From the NCBI GenBank assembly GCA_017305715.1, contig JAFKKG010000009.1:372001-436000 (forward strand): a stretch of DNA of 64,000 bases, written 5' to 3'. The translations under genes and the position numbers were made by a program. The notes under the pieces are model-generated. The model was not told where the DNA came from, ran no database searches, and worked only from the letters and a program-made list of their open reading frames with translations. How positions within the stretch are numbered: position 1 is the stretch's first letter; every line of letters starts with the position of its first letter. Of the stretch, positions 1-8,373 are shown piece by piece. This DNA is from Hyphomicrobiales bacterium (GTDB lineage Bacteria > Pseudomonadota > Alphaproteobacteria > Rhizobiales > Xanthobacteraceae).

Positions 1-519
1 GAGTTCTATTTCATCGAAATGAACACCCGCATCCAGGTCGAGCACCCCGTCACCGAGATGATCACCGATATCGATCTCGTGCTGGAGCAGATCCGCATCG
101 CCGCCGGCGGCGACCTGCCGGCGACGCAGGACGAGATCGCCATCATCGGCCATGCCATCGAGTGCCGCATCAACGCGGAAAATCCGCAGACGTTTCGCCC
201 CTCGCCCGGCAAGATCACGCAATTCCATCCGCCCGGCGGCCTCGGGGTGCGGATCGATTCGGCCGTCTATCAGGGCTATGTGATTCCGCCTTATTACGAT
301 TCGCTGGTCGGCAAACTGATCGTCCATGGCAAGACCCGCGGCGAATGCCTGATGCGGCTGCGCCGCGCGCTGGACGAGATGGTGGTCGAAGGTATCGAGA
401 CCACGCTGCCGCTGTTCCGCGCGCTCGTGCGGGAGCCCGGCATTATCGACGGCGACTACCATATCCACTGGCTCGAGCAGTACCTTGCCGGCCAGGCGGC
501 GGAGACCAGGTCCTCCTGA
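1..519 (+). CDS. accC: Acetyl-CoA carboxylase biotin carboxylase subunit, C-terminal part
   Basis: The frame is open from base 1, so the start lies outside the window and 172 residues are visible. Biotin carboxylase uses ATP and bicarbonate to carboxylate biotin on the BCCP carrier, the first step of fatty acid synthesis. Residues 7-19 (MNTRIQVEHPVTE) are the conserved ATP-grasp active-site strand with its catalytic Arg and Glu. The segment ECRINAEN followed by RPSPGKI near residues 57-70 marks the C-terminal carboxylase domain. The protein ends at a TGA at 517-519, at the usual distance from these motifs. A close relative such as propionyl-CoA or pyruvate carboxylase is possible, but those normally continue into further domains. 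accB would be expected just upstream. Confidence 0.93.
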   Translation, partial: EFYFIEMNTRIQVEHPVTEMITDIDLVLEQIRIAAGGDLPATQDEIAIIGHAIECRINAENPQTFRPSPGKITQFHPPGGLGVRIDSAVYQGYVIPPYYDSLVGKLIVHGKTRGECLMRLRRALDEMVVEGIETTLPLFRALVREPGIIDGDYHIHWLEQYLAGQAAETRSS

Positions 520-630
520 AAAGGCCCCGGTGGCCTGCGGAACCAATGGTCCAGACCGGCGTTAGGCAGCATTGGGGGCTCTTTCTTTCAGGGGCGGCTT
601 GTTTCCTTTGGTTCATGAAGCGAGATCATT

Positions 631-2163
631 GTGACGGCTGACGCCCAGCGTCGCCGCGCTCTGGGGCAAATCCTGCTGCTTGCGGCGGGGTTTCTGGTGC
701 TGGTCGCGATCAGCGCGAGTTCCGTTGTGCTGGTCAACAAGGCCAGGGATGCCAGCAGCCTGGTGGTCCACACTGTCGAGGTCGAGAGCCAGATATCCAA
801 TTTGCTGCTCGAAATCCGCCGCGCCGAAAGCGCCACCCGCGCTTATCTGCTCACCTCGGCGCCGCAATTTCTGACCGAGTATCAAGCCGCGGCGGCCAAC
901 ATCGTTCCCGCAGCCGACCAGCTGGCCAAAGCCACCAGCGACAACCCGGTCCAGGTTGAAAACTATGCCAGGCTGCGCAAGGCGATCGATCAACGCCTGA
1001 GCGAATTTTCGCGTGGCATCGATCGCATCAGGGACAATGACGTCGCCACCAGCGTCACCGTGTTGCGCAACGGCACCTCTACCGAAGCGGTGCAGGCGAT
1101 CGCCGATGCCGGACGCGCCATGCGCGCCGAAGAGGATCGATTGTTTGCGATGCGCACCGCAGCTGCCGACCGGGCGCAGGTCCTCGCCTCCTCCGTAACC
1201 ATCGCAGGCTCGGGGCTCGTGATTGCGCTTGCCGGCCTATCGATCTTCCTGGTGCGCCGCTCCGCCCGCGCCCGCGATCACGCCGAGACCCAATTGCGCG
1301 ACAACAACGTCAATCTCGAAGCCACGGTCGACGAGCGCACCGCCGATCTGCGCGAAGCCAATGACGAAATCCAGCGCTTCGCCTATATCGTCAGCCACGA
1401 TCTGCGCTCGCCGCTGGTGAACATCATGGGCTTCACCAGCGAGCTCGAGGAATTGCGCGGCGACATCTTCAGGCGGATCGCGTCACTGGCGCGCGCGCAA
1501 TCGGCGGCCCCGGTGACGGCCGACAATGCCACCGATACCGCCGAGCCCGCGCTGGAAGGTCCCGACAAGCAGCTCTCGGAAGATTTCACCGAGGCGCTGG
1601 GCTTCATCAAATCGTCGATCGGCAAGATGGACCGCCTGATTTCGGCGATCCTTAACCTCACCCGCGAGGGGCGCCGAGAGTTCGAGCCGGTGCGGATCGA
1701 CACAAGCGAGCTGATCGAAGGTATCGTTGCCACCATGGCGCATCAGGCACTGGAAGCGCAGGCCCAGATCCGGATCGAGCCGCTGCCTGCCATCGTCAGC
1801 GACCGCCTTGCGCTGGAGCAGATTTTCTCAAATCTGATCGACAATGCGCTGAAATATCTCAAGGAGGGGGTTCCCGGCGACATCCGGGTTCGCGGCCGTA
1901 CCAAACTCGGTTTTGCCATCTTCGAGATAAGCGACAATGGCCGCGGCATCGATCCCAAGGACCATCAGCGTATTTTCGACCTGTTCCGCCGCGCCGGAAC
2001 CCAGGACAAGCCCGGGCAAGGCATTGGTCTTGCCCACGTCCGCGCGCTGGTCCGGCGGCTGGGCGGAACCATGTCGGTCGCCTCGGAACTTCACCACGGC
2101 AGCACATTCACGATTACACTGCCGATCAATTGGAACGTCAATAACCGGAACCGAGAAGCATGA
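631..2163 (+). CDS. CHASE3-domain sensor histidine kinase
   Basis: A 510-residue membrane sensor kinase starting at GTG. Residues 12-35 form TM1. An extracytoplasmic helical CHASE3-type domain follows (RRAESATRAYLLT near 64-76), then TM2 near 190-210 and a coiled linker. The HisKA segment has its phosphoacceptor His near residue 255 (SHDLRSPL). The ATPase domain shows the N box (NLIDNALKY), G1 (SDNGRGID) and G2 (GQGIGLA). Between HisKA and ATPase there is an unusually long Ala/Glu-rich insert (about residues 285-320). It overlaps the next gene by ATGA, so it is translated with two response-regulator proteins and probably phosphorylates one or both. The stimulus cannot be read from the sequence. 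Confidence 0.9.
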   Translation: MTADAQRRRALGQILLLAAGFLVLVAISASSVVLVNKARDASSLVVHTVEVESQISNLLLEIRRAESATRAYLLTSAPQFLTEYQAAAANIVPAADQLAKATSDNPVQVENYARLRKAIDQRLSEFSRGIDRIRDNDVATSVTVLRNGTSTEAVQAIADAGRAMRAEEDRLFAMRTAAADRAQVLASSVTIAGSGLVIALAGLSIFLVRRSARARDHAETQLRDNNVNLEATVDERTADLREANDEIQRFAYIVSHDLRSPLVNIMGFTSELEELRGDIFRRIASLARAQSAAPVTADNATDTAEPALEGPDKQLSEDFTEALGFIKSSIGKMDRLISAILNLTREGRREFEPVRIDTSELIEGIVATMAHQALEAQAQIRIEPLPAIVSDRLALEQIFSNLIDNALKYLKEGVPGDIRVRGRTKLGFAIFEISDNGRGIDPKDHQRIFDLFRRAGTQDKPGQGIGLAHVRALVRRLGGTMSVASELHHGSTFTITLPINWNVNNRNREA

Positions 2164-2600
2164 GTAATCCAGTTACTATCATCATGATCGAGGACGACGA
2201 GGGCCATGCCCGACTGATCGAGCGGAACATCCGCCGTTCCGGCGTCAACAATGAGATCATTCCGTTCACCAACGGTACAGCCGCGCTGAAATACCTGTTC
2301 GGCCAGGATGGGACGGGACTGGACCATAAGGGGAACGCGCTGTTGATCCTGCTCGATCTCAACCTGCCCGATACGTCGGGCATCGATATCCTCAAGCAGG
2401 TCAAGGAAAACAAATACCTGAAGGCAACCCCGGTCGTGGTTCTGACCACAACAGACGATTCCCATGAAATAAAGCGCTGCTACGAACTCGGTTGCAACGT
2501 GTACATCACCAAGCCGGTGAATTACGAAAGCTTCGCCAACGCCATTCGCCAGCTCGGCCTGTTCTTCTCCGTCATCCAGGTACCACCAGCCGCCACATGA
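2160..2600 (+). CDS. Single-domain response regulator, Rcp1-like
   Basis: A 146-residue stand-alone receiver domain. The acidic pocket is IEDDEGH near residues 10-16, the phosphoacceptor is Asp66 in LLDLNLPDTSG, and the conserved Thr and Lys follow (VVLTTTDD, then ITKPVN). Early FTNGTAALKYL and the length match the Rcp1 family that partners bacteriophytochrome-type kinases. There is no output domain, so it probably relays phosphate or acts by protein contact. Its start overlaps the stop of the upstream kinase and its stop overlaps the start of the next gene (both ATGA), which implies translational coupling of the three. Confidence 0.9.
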   Translation: MSNPVTIIMIEDDEGHARLIERNIRRSGVNNEIIPFTNGTAALKYLFGQDGTGLDHKGNALLILLDLNLPDTSGIDILKQVKENKYLKATPVVVLTTTDDSHEIKRCYELGCNVYITKPVNYESFANAIRQLGLFFSVIQVPPAAT

Positions 2601-3691
2601 CCCCTGCGACGCCGACCCTGCTCTATATCGACGACGACGCCGCGTTGGCGCGGTTGGTTGACCGCGGCCTGACGCGGCTCGGCTTCAAGGTCGTGCACGC
2701 CGCCGACGGTCAATCGGGCCTCGATCGGCTGGCGCAGGGCGGCATCGACGCCATCGCGCTCGATCAGCACATGCCCGGCCTCGACGGCCTTGAAACACTG
2801 GAGCGGATTTCGGCGATCCCGGGCGCACCACCGGTGGTGTTCGTCACCGCATCGCAGGATTCGGCGATCGCTGTCACCGCGCTGAAGGCGGGTGCGGCCG
2901 ATTATCTGGTCAAGGATGTCCAGGGCGATTTCATCCCCCTGCTCCAGGTCGCCGTGACCGGCGCATTGCGCCAGGCCGCCCTGCAAAAAGCCCGCGATGA
3001 GGCCGAGGCCGAAGTGCACGCCTCCCGCGACCGCTACGCCGCGCTGGCCGCCGAGCGTGAGGTGTTGCTGCGCGAAGTCAACCATCGCGTGGGCAACTCC
3101 CTGCAGATCATCGCATCGCTGCTGCATTTGCAGGCCAATTCGGCTGTTCAGGACGACGTCAAGGCCGCGCTCACCAACGCGATGGGGCGTGTCGCCGCGG
3201 TTGCCCAGGTGCATCGCCGGCTCTACACCTCGCATGATCTGAAAAGCGTGCTGCTGAACCAGTATCTCGAGGCGCTGCTGGAGGATCTGCGGCGCTCCGC
3301 CGAGGGCAACAAGATGTCGCGCCTCACGCTGACGGCCGAGCCGATCGAGATCGATCCGGACCGCGCCGTCGCCATCGGCATCATCGTCAACGAGTTGGTG
3401 ATGAATGCCGTGAAATACGCCTACCCCGATGGATCCGGTCCCATTCACGTCGAGCTGAACGCGACGGGCGATGATGTCGTGCTGGCGATCGCCGATGACG
3501 GCGTCGGCCTCAACGTCAAGGCCGATCCGCGTTCCACCGGCATGGGCCAGCGCATCGTATCCGCGATGGCGTCAAAACTTGAAGCCGACGTCGCGCGCGA
3601 CCCCGCCCATGCCGGGACAAGGATCGTGCTGCGCTTCCGCCGCGTCAGTGCCCCGGCGCCGAAGTCCGCGAACGCCGCGGCGGCCGGCTAG
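2597..3691 (+). CDS. Response regulator fused to HisKA_2-type histidine kinase
   Basis: 364 residues, started at the ATG that overlaps the previous stop (2597). An in-frame start 35 codons upstream would add a tail without domain sense. The N-terminal receiver has DDDAALA near 12-18, Asp56 (ALDQHMPG) and the Lys of LVKD. A short coiled linker leads to a HisKA_2 dimerisation domain with phosphoacceptor His163 (EVNHRVGNSLQII), then an HATPase domain (NELVMNAVKYAYP, DDGVGL). The REC-kinase order means it can receive phosphate from the first kinase and start a second phosphotransfer. HisKA_2 kinases of alphaproteobacteria often serve light or general-stress pathways, but no such partner (PhyR, NepR, EcfG) is present here. 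Confidence 0.9.
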   Translation: MTPATPTLLYIDDDAALARLVDRGLTRLGFKVVHAADGQSGLDRLAQGGIDAIALDQHMPGLDGLETLERISAIPGAPPVVFVTASQDSAIAVTALKAGAADYLVKDVQGDFIPLLQVAVTGALRQAALQKARDEAEAEVHASRDRYAALAAEREVLLREVNHRVGNSLQIIASLLHLQANSAVQDDVKAALTNAMGRVAAVAQVHRRLYTSHDLKSVLLNQYLEALLEDLRRSAEGNKMSRLTLTAEPIEIDPDRAVAIGIIVNELVMNAVKYAYPDGSGPIHVELNATGDDVVLAIADDGVGLNVKADPRSTGMGQRIVSAMASKLEADVARDPAHAGTRIVLRFRRVSAPAPKSANAAAAG

Positions 3692-3795
3692 AGCACGATC
3701 CGGAAAAGTGTGGGGCGGTTTTCCGAAAAGATCATGCTCAAACAAAGAGCTAAAGCGCGATGACGATTCAACCCAATCTCATCGCGCTTTAGGCC
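3691..3795. repeat. Dispersed palindromic repeat with terminator-like hairpin
   Basis: Non-coding sequence between convergent genes. It begins right at the stop of the kinase gene and carries a perfect 14-bp inverted repeat (3750-3763 and 3779-3792, arm CTAAAGCGCGATGA). Its first half pairs internally as well (CCGGAAAAGTG against the nearby CGGTTTTCCG). I recall this module as a very common intergenic repeat in Bradyrhizobium; copy number cannot be tested here. The hairpin probably ends transcription from both sides. Confidence 0.7.
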
Positions 3796-3801
3796 CCCTA
3801 G

Positions 3802-4773
3802 CTAGTTCGGCGCAAGTCCGGCCTCGCGGATGATTGCCGTGTTGTCTTCGTATTCCTTCTTCTGGAAGCGCGCAAACGCCTCCGGGCTCTCGGAGCCCTT
3901 GGGCACCAGCCCCTCCTTGCCGAGCGCCTGATGCAACGACTTGTCCGCAACCACCGTCTGGATCGCCGCGTGGAGCTTTGCAACGATGTCTGCCGGCGTC
4001 TTCGCCGGCGCGAAGAGGCCAAACCAGGAAATCGAATCCATGCCGGTGAGGCCAACCTCCGCGGCTCCCGGAATATTCGGCATCACGGATGAGCGCTCGG
4101 CGCTCGTTGTACACAGCGCTACGAGCGCACCTGACTCGACATGTGGCAGGATCGTTGGCGGTGTTCCGATGATCATCGGAATGTTGCCGCCCAACACGGC
4201 GGTTACGGTTTCGGCGCCGCCCTTGAACGGAACATTGACCAGCTTGATTCCGGCGATTTTGGAAATTTGAACGGCGGGTATCTGGAATCCGACGTTGGAT
4301 GTACCGTAGAATACGCCATTGGGGTCGGCTTTTGCCTTCGCGACGAATTCTGCCCAGTTCTTCACGCCATATCCTGCCGATATGGCGACGAGACTCGAAC
4401 TCGTTGTAACCTGCGAGATCGGTACAAGCGCCGTCAGCGGATCGTACGACAGTCTCAGCATCGCCGGCGCGATCACCTGGGAGACGTTCGAGCCGAGATA
4501 AAGCGTATGCCCGTCTGGCTCAGCGCGCACCGTCTGGACAGCCGCCAGTGTCGAGGATGCGCCGGCAACATTCTCGATCACGTTCTTGGCGCCCAGGACC
4601 GCATCGAGGCGGAAAGCAAATTGGCGCATCGTCAAATCGGCAGAGCCGCCCGGCGGAAAACCGACGAGGTATCGGATGAGCTTGGTCGGGTACTGCTGCG
4701 CGCGGGAGGCGGCAGGCCATAGGGCGGCTGCAGCGGCAGAAATCGAACCATGCAGGAAGCGGCGTCGGTTCAT
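3802..4773 (-). CDS. Tripartite tricarboxylate transporter substrate-binding protein (Bug/TctC family)
   Basis: 323 residues from an ATG with a good Shine-Dalgarno (GGAGG) 7 bases upstream; longer in-frame starts have none. The N-terminus is a twin-arginine-like signal (MNRRRFLHGS, cleavage after ASRA). The mature protein opens with YPTKLIRYLVGFPPGG, the family's ligand-loop signature, followed by the two-lobe Bug fold. It should bind a carboxylate in the periplasm. No TctA/TctB membrane genes are adjacent, so it is an orphan binding protein, as is common for this expanded family. The adjacent downstream-strand DASS carrier may act on a related substrate, which is inference. Confidence 0.88.
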   Translation of the reverse strand: MNRRRFLHGSISAAAAALWPAASRAQQYPTKLIRYLVGFPPGGSADLTMRQFAFRLDAVLGAKNVIENVAGASSTLAAVQTVRAEPDGHTLYLGSNVSQVIAPAMLRLSYDPLTALVPISQVTTSSSLVAISAGYGVKNWAEFVAKAKADPNGVFYGTSNVGFQIPAVQISKIAGIKLVNVPFKGGAETVTAVLGGNIPMIIGTPPTILPHVESGALVALCTTSAERSSVMPNIPGAAEVGLTGMDSISWFGLFAPAKTPADIVAKLHAAIQTVVADKSLHQALGKEGLVPKGSESPEAFARFQKKEYEDNTAIIREAGLAPN

Positions 4774-4811
4774 TGTTATCCTCCAGCAAACATGCCGAGA
4801 CCCCGGGGCGG

Positions 4812-6257
4812 TCACGCGACCCATTGCAGCCACGGCAGCACGATCAAGAGCAGTCCAGCAAAATAGACCAGCCCGAAGATCAGACCGAACTTCCAGAAAT
4901 CACCTTTCCCGATGTAGCCGCTGCCGTAATACATCGGCGCCGGTCCGGTGGCATAGGGCGAGATCACGCCCATGATGCCCAGCGAATAGACGCACAGCAG
5001 CGTCAGCGTCGGGACCGACAATCCCGGGATGCTGGTGCCGACGGCGAGCACGACAGGCAGCACCGCCGCTGCATGCGAGGTGATGCTGGAAAAGAAATAG
5101 TGCACCCAGAAGAAGAACGTGACCAGCAGGATCATTCCCATCAGCGGGCTGACGCTGGCGAGCGGTTTTGCGTACCCTTCCGCCACCCATTTGATGAAGC
5201 CGATCTCATTGAGACCCGCCGACAATGTGAGCAGCGAGGTGAAATAGAAAAACACCTCCCACGCGCTCTTCTCGCGAACGATGTCCTCGAACTCGATCAC
5301 GCCAGTCAGCAGCATCAGGGAGATCACGACGAAGACCACCATGGTCGGGTTGATGAAATTGGACCCGAGCCATGGCAGGCTGATGGTGGGATTGGAGCCG
5401 CAGATCCACAGGAACATCGCCAGCAGCACCAAGGCGGCCATGATCCACTCGCTGCGCGACGGCGGGCCCATGGCAGCGATTTCGCCTGCGCTCCAGGCGA
5501 CGATTTCGGGGCTTTCCTTCACTTCGGGCCGGCACACGGCATAACTCAGGAGCGGCACCAGCAGCAGCAACAGGATTCCGAGCGGCGCAAAGCCGACGAA
5601 CCATTGCGACCAGCCGACGTCGACATTGACGATCTTCTTGGCGATGGACAGCGCCGCTGCGTTCGGCGCCAGCGCGGTCAGGAACAGCGAACTGGTGACG
5701 CCGGTCGTCGCAAACGCGGTCCACATCACATAGGTGCCGATCTTGCCGGCGGTGGGCCCGGGTTCGGAGCCATAGATGCGCGGGATGTTGCTGACGATCG
5801 GATAGATGGTGCCGCCGCTGCGCGCGGTATTGGATGGCGTCGCCGGTGCGAGCACCAGGTCGGAAAACGCCACCGCATAGCCGAGGCCGATGGTGCGGCG
5901 GCCGAGGCTGCGGACCAGCATCAAGGCGAGCCGCCGGCCAAGGCCACTCTTGCGGTAACCGATCGAGAACACGAAGGCCCCGACGATCAGCCATACGGTA
6001 GACTCGGCGAACCCGCCCAGCATCCAGCGCAGCGCCTTGTTGGGGTCATGTTCGACATAGCCGGAGAGGCCCGCGACCGTCAGGCCGATCAGGCCGACCG
6101 CGCCGACCGGCATCGATTCCAGGATCAGACCGGTGATGACGGCCGCGAAGATCGCAAAATAGTGCCATTGATTGGCGGTGAGCCCGGCCGGAACCGGCAC
6201 CAGATAGATCGCGAGCCAGACCGCCAGCGGCGCGATGGTCTTCCAGGTGATTTTCAC
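4812..6257 (-). CDS. DASS-family (SLC13/CitT-like) dicarboxylate or tricarboxylate transporter
   Basis: A 481-residue inner-membrane carrier with about 12 hydrophobic segments, starting at GTG. It carries the first SNT sodium/substrate motif (ATPSNTARSGGT, near residues 139-150) and a C-terminal partner motif (ATGPAPMYYGSGY). These are typical of 2-oxoglutarate/malate, citrate or tartrate carriers of the CitT/TtdT branch. The gene lies 38 bp upstream of the TctC-like gene on the same strand, so they are likely co-transcribed with this carrier first. Sequence alone does not settle the substrate or the mode (antiport or Na+ symport). Confidence 0.88.
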   Translation of the reverse strand: MKITWKTIAPLAVWLAIYLVPVPAGLTANQWHYFAIFAAVITGLILESMPVGAVGLIGLTVAGLSGYVEHDPNKALRWMLGGFAESTVWLIVGAFVFSIGYRKSGLGRRLALMLVRSLGRRTIGLGYAVAFSDLVLAPATPSNTARSGGTIYPIVSNIPRIYGSEPGPTAGKIGTYVMWTAFATTGVTSSLFLTALAPNAAALSIAKKIVNVDVGWSQWFVGFAPLGILLLLLVPLLSYAVCRPEVKESPEIVAWSAGEIAAMGPPSRSEWIMAALVLLAMFLWICGSNPTISLPWLGSNFINPTMVVFVVISLMLLTGVIEFEDIVREKSAWEVFFYFTSLLTLSAGLNEIGFIKWVAEGYAKPLASVSPLMGMILLVTFFFWVHYFFSSITSHAAAVLPVVLAVGTSIPGLSVPTLTLLCVYSLGIMGVISPYATGPAPMYYGSGYIGKGDFWKFGLIFGLVYFAGLLLIVLPWLQWVA

Positions 6258-6370
6258 GCGTTCCCCTTTGTTTCCCCCAACGGTCTCTTTTCGCGTCCCG
6301 GCACCCGGGGCCGCGCTGCCGTTTTTTCAAGACGTAGCATAGGGCATCGGCGTACTGCTATCCTCCCTGC

Positions 6371-7051
6371 ATGACATCGCGCGACTCCGCCGCTTCCGAA
6401 ATCACGCCCGAGGTGCTGCTGCGCGCCTATGCCTGCGGCATCTTCCCGATGGCCGAGAGCGCCGACGATCCGACGCTGTTCTGGGTCGAGCCGGAAATGC
6501 GCGGGGTGATTCCGTTCGACGGCTTCCGGATCGCCTCGCGGCTCGCGCGCACGGTGCGCTCCGATGCCTTTACCGTCACCGTCGACACCGCCTTCAAGGC
6601 GGTTATTGCAGGTTGCGCCGCGCCGCAGCAGGGGCGCGACGACACCTGGATCAACAAGCGGATCCGCGATCTCTATCTCGGGCTGCACCAGATCGGCCAC
6701 TGCCACAGCGTCGAGGTCTGGCAGGACGACAATCTGGTCGGCGGCCTCTACGGCGTCAGCCTCGGCCGCGCCTTCTTCGGCGAAAGCATGTTCCACACCG
6801 CCCGCGACGCCTCGAAGGTGGCGCTGGTGCATCTGGTGGCGCGGCTGATCGAAGGCGGTTTTGAACTGCTCGACACCCAGTATGTGACGGAGCATTTGAA
6901 GAGCTTCGGCGCGGTCGAAATTTCCAGGCGCCGCTACCGCACGCTGCTGGATCGTGCGATCGCGGGCGAGCCGGCCAATTTCCTGAAATTGCCGTTCGAT
7001 CGCCCGGTCAGCGGCGCCGACGCGCTGGCGATTGTCGCAAAACGCGGCTGA
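6371..7051 (+). CDS. aat: Leucyl/phenylalanyl-tRNA--protein transferase
   Basis: 226 residues, the normal family length. This cytosolic enzyme transfers Leu or Phe from aminoacyl-tRNA to proteins with N-terminal Arg or Lys and so marks them for ClpS/ClpAP degradation. Diagnostic segments are [12 protein letters not shown] near 19-30, [13 protein letters not shown] near 37-49, and the GNAT-like core [18 protein letters not shown] near 122-139. It starts at ATG 6371, divergent from the DASS gene with about 110 bp between. Confidence 0.95.
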   Translation: MTSRDSAASEITPEVLLRAYACGIFPMAESADDPTLFWVEPEMRGVIPFDGFRIASRLARTVRSDAFTVTVDTAFKAVIAGCAAPQQGRDDTWINKRIRDLYLGLHQIGHCHSVEVWQDDNLVGGLYGVSLGRAFFGESMFHTARDASKVALVHLVARLIEGGFELLDTQYVTEHLKSFGAVEISRRRYRTLLDRAIAGEPANFLKLPFDRPVSGADALAIVAKRG

Positions 7052-7072
7052 AAACCCCTCCTGCTTTCGATT

Positions 7073-7086
7073 GTGACATCCGTCAC
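7073..7086. promoter_or_regulatory. CRP-like palindrome GTGA-N6-TCAC
   Basis: The sequence TGTGACATCCGTCACA contains a perfect GTGA-N6-TCAC palindrome that also matches the longer CRP consensus TGTGA-N6-TCACA. Its centre is about 90 bp before the ATG at 7169. It belongs to the set of matching sites at 35770, 36491, 36882 and 46186. Binding by a CRP/FNR-family protein is inferred from the motif. Confidence 0.55.
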
Positions 7087-7168
7087 AGTCCGCCCCCGCG
7101 ACCTCTCGTATCCCTGTTCATGGCCGGCGGAAATGCTTCGGCCTCCGCTAACGACAGGGATCGTTCCG

Positions 7169-8320
7169 ATGAGCACCGCGCTCGAACCGACACTGACGGC
7201 CGAGGACATCGAAGCATTCGTCGCAGCCCGCCTCGCCGAGCAGGCCGTGGCCGACGCGCCGGCGCCCGCTTTCACCATGCCGCCGCAATTGCCGCTGGCG
7301 CTGCCGCCGCAGTTGCCAAAGCAGCCGGCGCAGAACTTCATCGCGCGGCATTGGCGCGGCGAACTCTCGCTGCCGCGCGCCTTCTGGATCAATTACATGC
7401 TGCTCGGCATCGCCGTCGGCCTTGTGGTTGGCGCGCTGGCCGTGGCGATCAATCTTCACGGCGTCGATCAGCCGGTGCGCTGGCTGATCTCGCTCAGCCT
7501 GACCTGGACCGCGATCACCCTGTTCACGACCTGGGCTGCGATCGGTGTCTGGCGGGCCGCTACGGCCTACCGCCGCGCCGGCAAACGCTTCTGGGGCGTT
7601 GCCGCCAAGGTGACGATCGCGCTCGGAATGATCCACCTCGGTTACAGCGTCCTGTTCGTCGCGATCCCGCAAGGCGCCGGCATCTACGAGATCGTGACCG
7701 GCGATACGGGCCTCGGAACGCACCAGTTCAAGGTCTTGAACAACGGCACCATGCTGGACTTCTCCGGCGGCATCTCGTTCGGCACGGCAAAGGAGTTCGA
7801 GACGATGCTGAAGGCGATGGACAATGTGCGCACCGTGCGGCTGAATTCGAACGGCGGACGCATCGCGGAAGCGCAGAAGATCTCCGACCTGATCCACGCG
7901 CGGGGCCTGTCGACCTACGTTACCCAGCACTGCGTCTCGGCCTGCACCGTCATATTCCTCGGCGGCAAACAGCGTTATCTGAACGCGGGCGCCAAGCTCG
8001 GCTTTCACCAGCCCTACTTTCGCGGCATGACCGCAGTCGAACAGCGCGCCTCGATCGCCCGCGAGCAGGCGCGACTTGAAAAGTTCGGCCTCAGCAAGAC
8101 CTTCGCAGAGCGCGCCAACGCCGCCAGCCCCTTGGGCATGTGGTATCCCGAACCGGGCGAACTGCTGCGCGAGCGCGTGGTCACCTCGATCTATACGCCG
8201 CAGCCGCCGAAACCGCCGAAGCCGGTGGCGGCCGCTGCGCCGACACCAGCCGCCCCTGTCACCCCTGCCGTACCCGCGCTGCCCGCGACGCGGACCTCGT
8301 ATCAGGGCGCTCCACAATAG
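7169..8320 (+). CDS. Membrane protein with ClpP-like (COG3904-type) domain
   Basis: 383 residues, started at the ATG after ACAGGGA rather than at upstream in-frame codons lacking a ribosome site. A Pro/Ala-rich cytoplasmic N-terminus precedes three hydrophobic segments (about 75-98, 107-130, 146-170). A soluble ClpP/crotonase-like domain follows: SGGISFGTA, then LNSNGGRIAEA (oxyanion-type loop), CVSACTVIFLGG with the candidate nucleophile Ser, and LGFHQP with the candidate His. A Pro-rich tail closes it. The arrangement suggests a membrane-anchored serine-protease-like protein, though catalysis is unproven. It is preceded by a CRP-like palindrome at 7073-7086. Confidence 0.72.
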   Translation: MSTALEPTLTAEDIEAFVAARLAEQAVADAPAPAFTMPPQLPLALPPQLPKQPAQNFIARHWRGELSLPRAFWINYMLLGIAVGLVVGALAVAINLHGVDQPVRWLISLSLTWTAITLFTTWAAIGVWRAATAYRRAGKRFWGVAAKVTIALGMIHLGYSVLFVAIPQGAGIYEIVTGDTGLGTHQFKVLNNGTMLDFSGGISFGTAKEFETMLKAMDNVRTVRLNSNGGRIAEAQKISDLIHARGLSTYVTQHCVSACTVIFLGGKQRYLNAGAKLGFHQPYFRGMTAVEQRASIAREQARLEKFGLSKTFAERANAASPLGMWYPEPGELLRERVVTSIYTPQPPKPPKPVAAAAPTPAAPVTPAVPALPATRTSYQGAPQ

Positions 8321-8373
8321 CGCGCGCGGCCACTTCCGCGCGCCCCATCAGTGAGCCTGGATGCTGAGCGGGC

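Noticed and set aside
4773-6374. A 533-codon plus-strand frame rich in Gln/Asp/Arg
   Set aside because: Antisense of the DASS carrier; composition is typical of a reversed hydrophobic protein.
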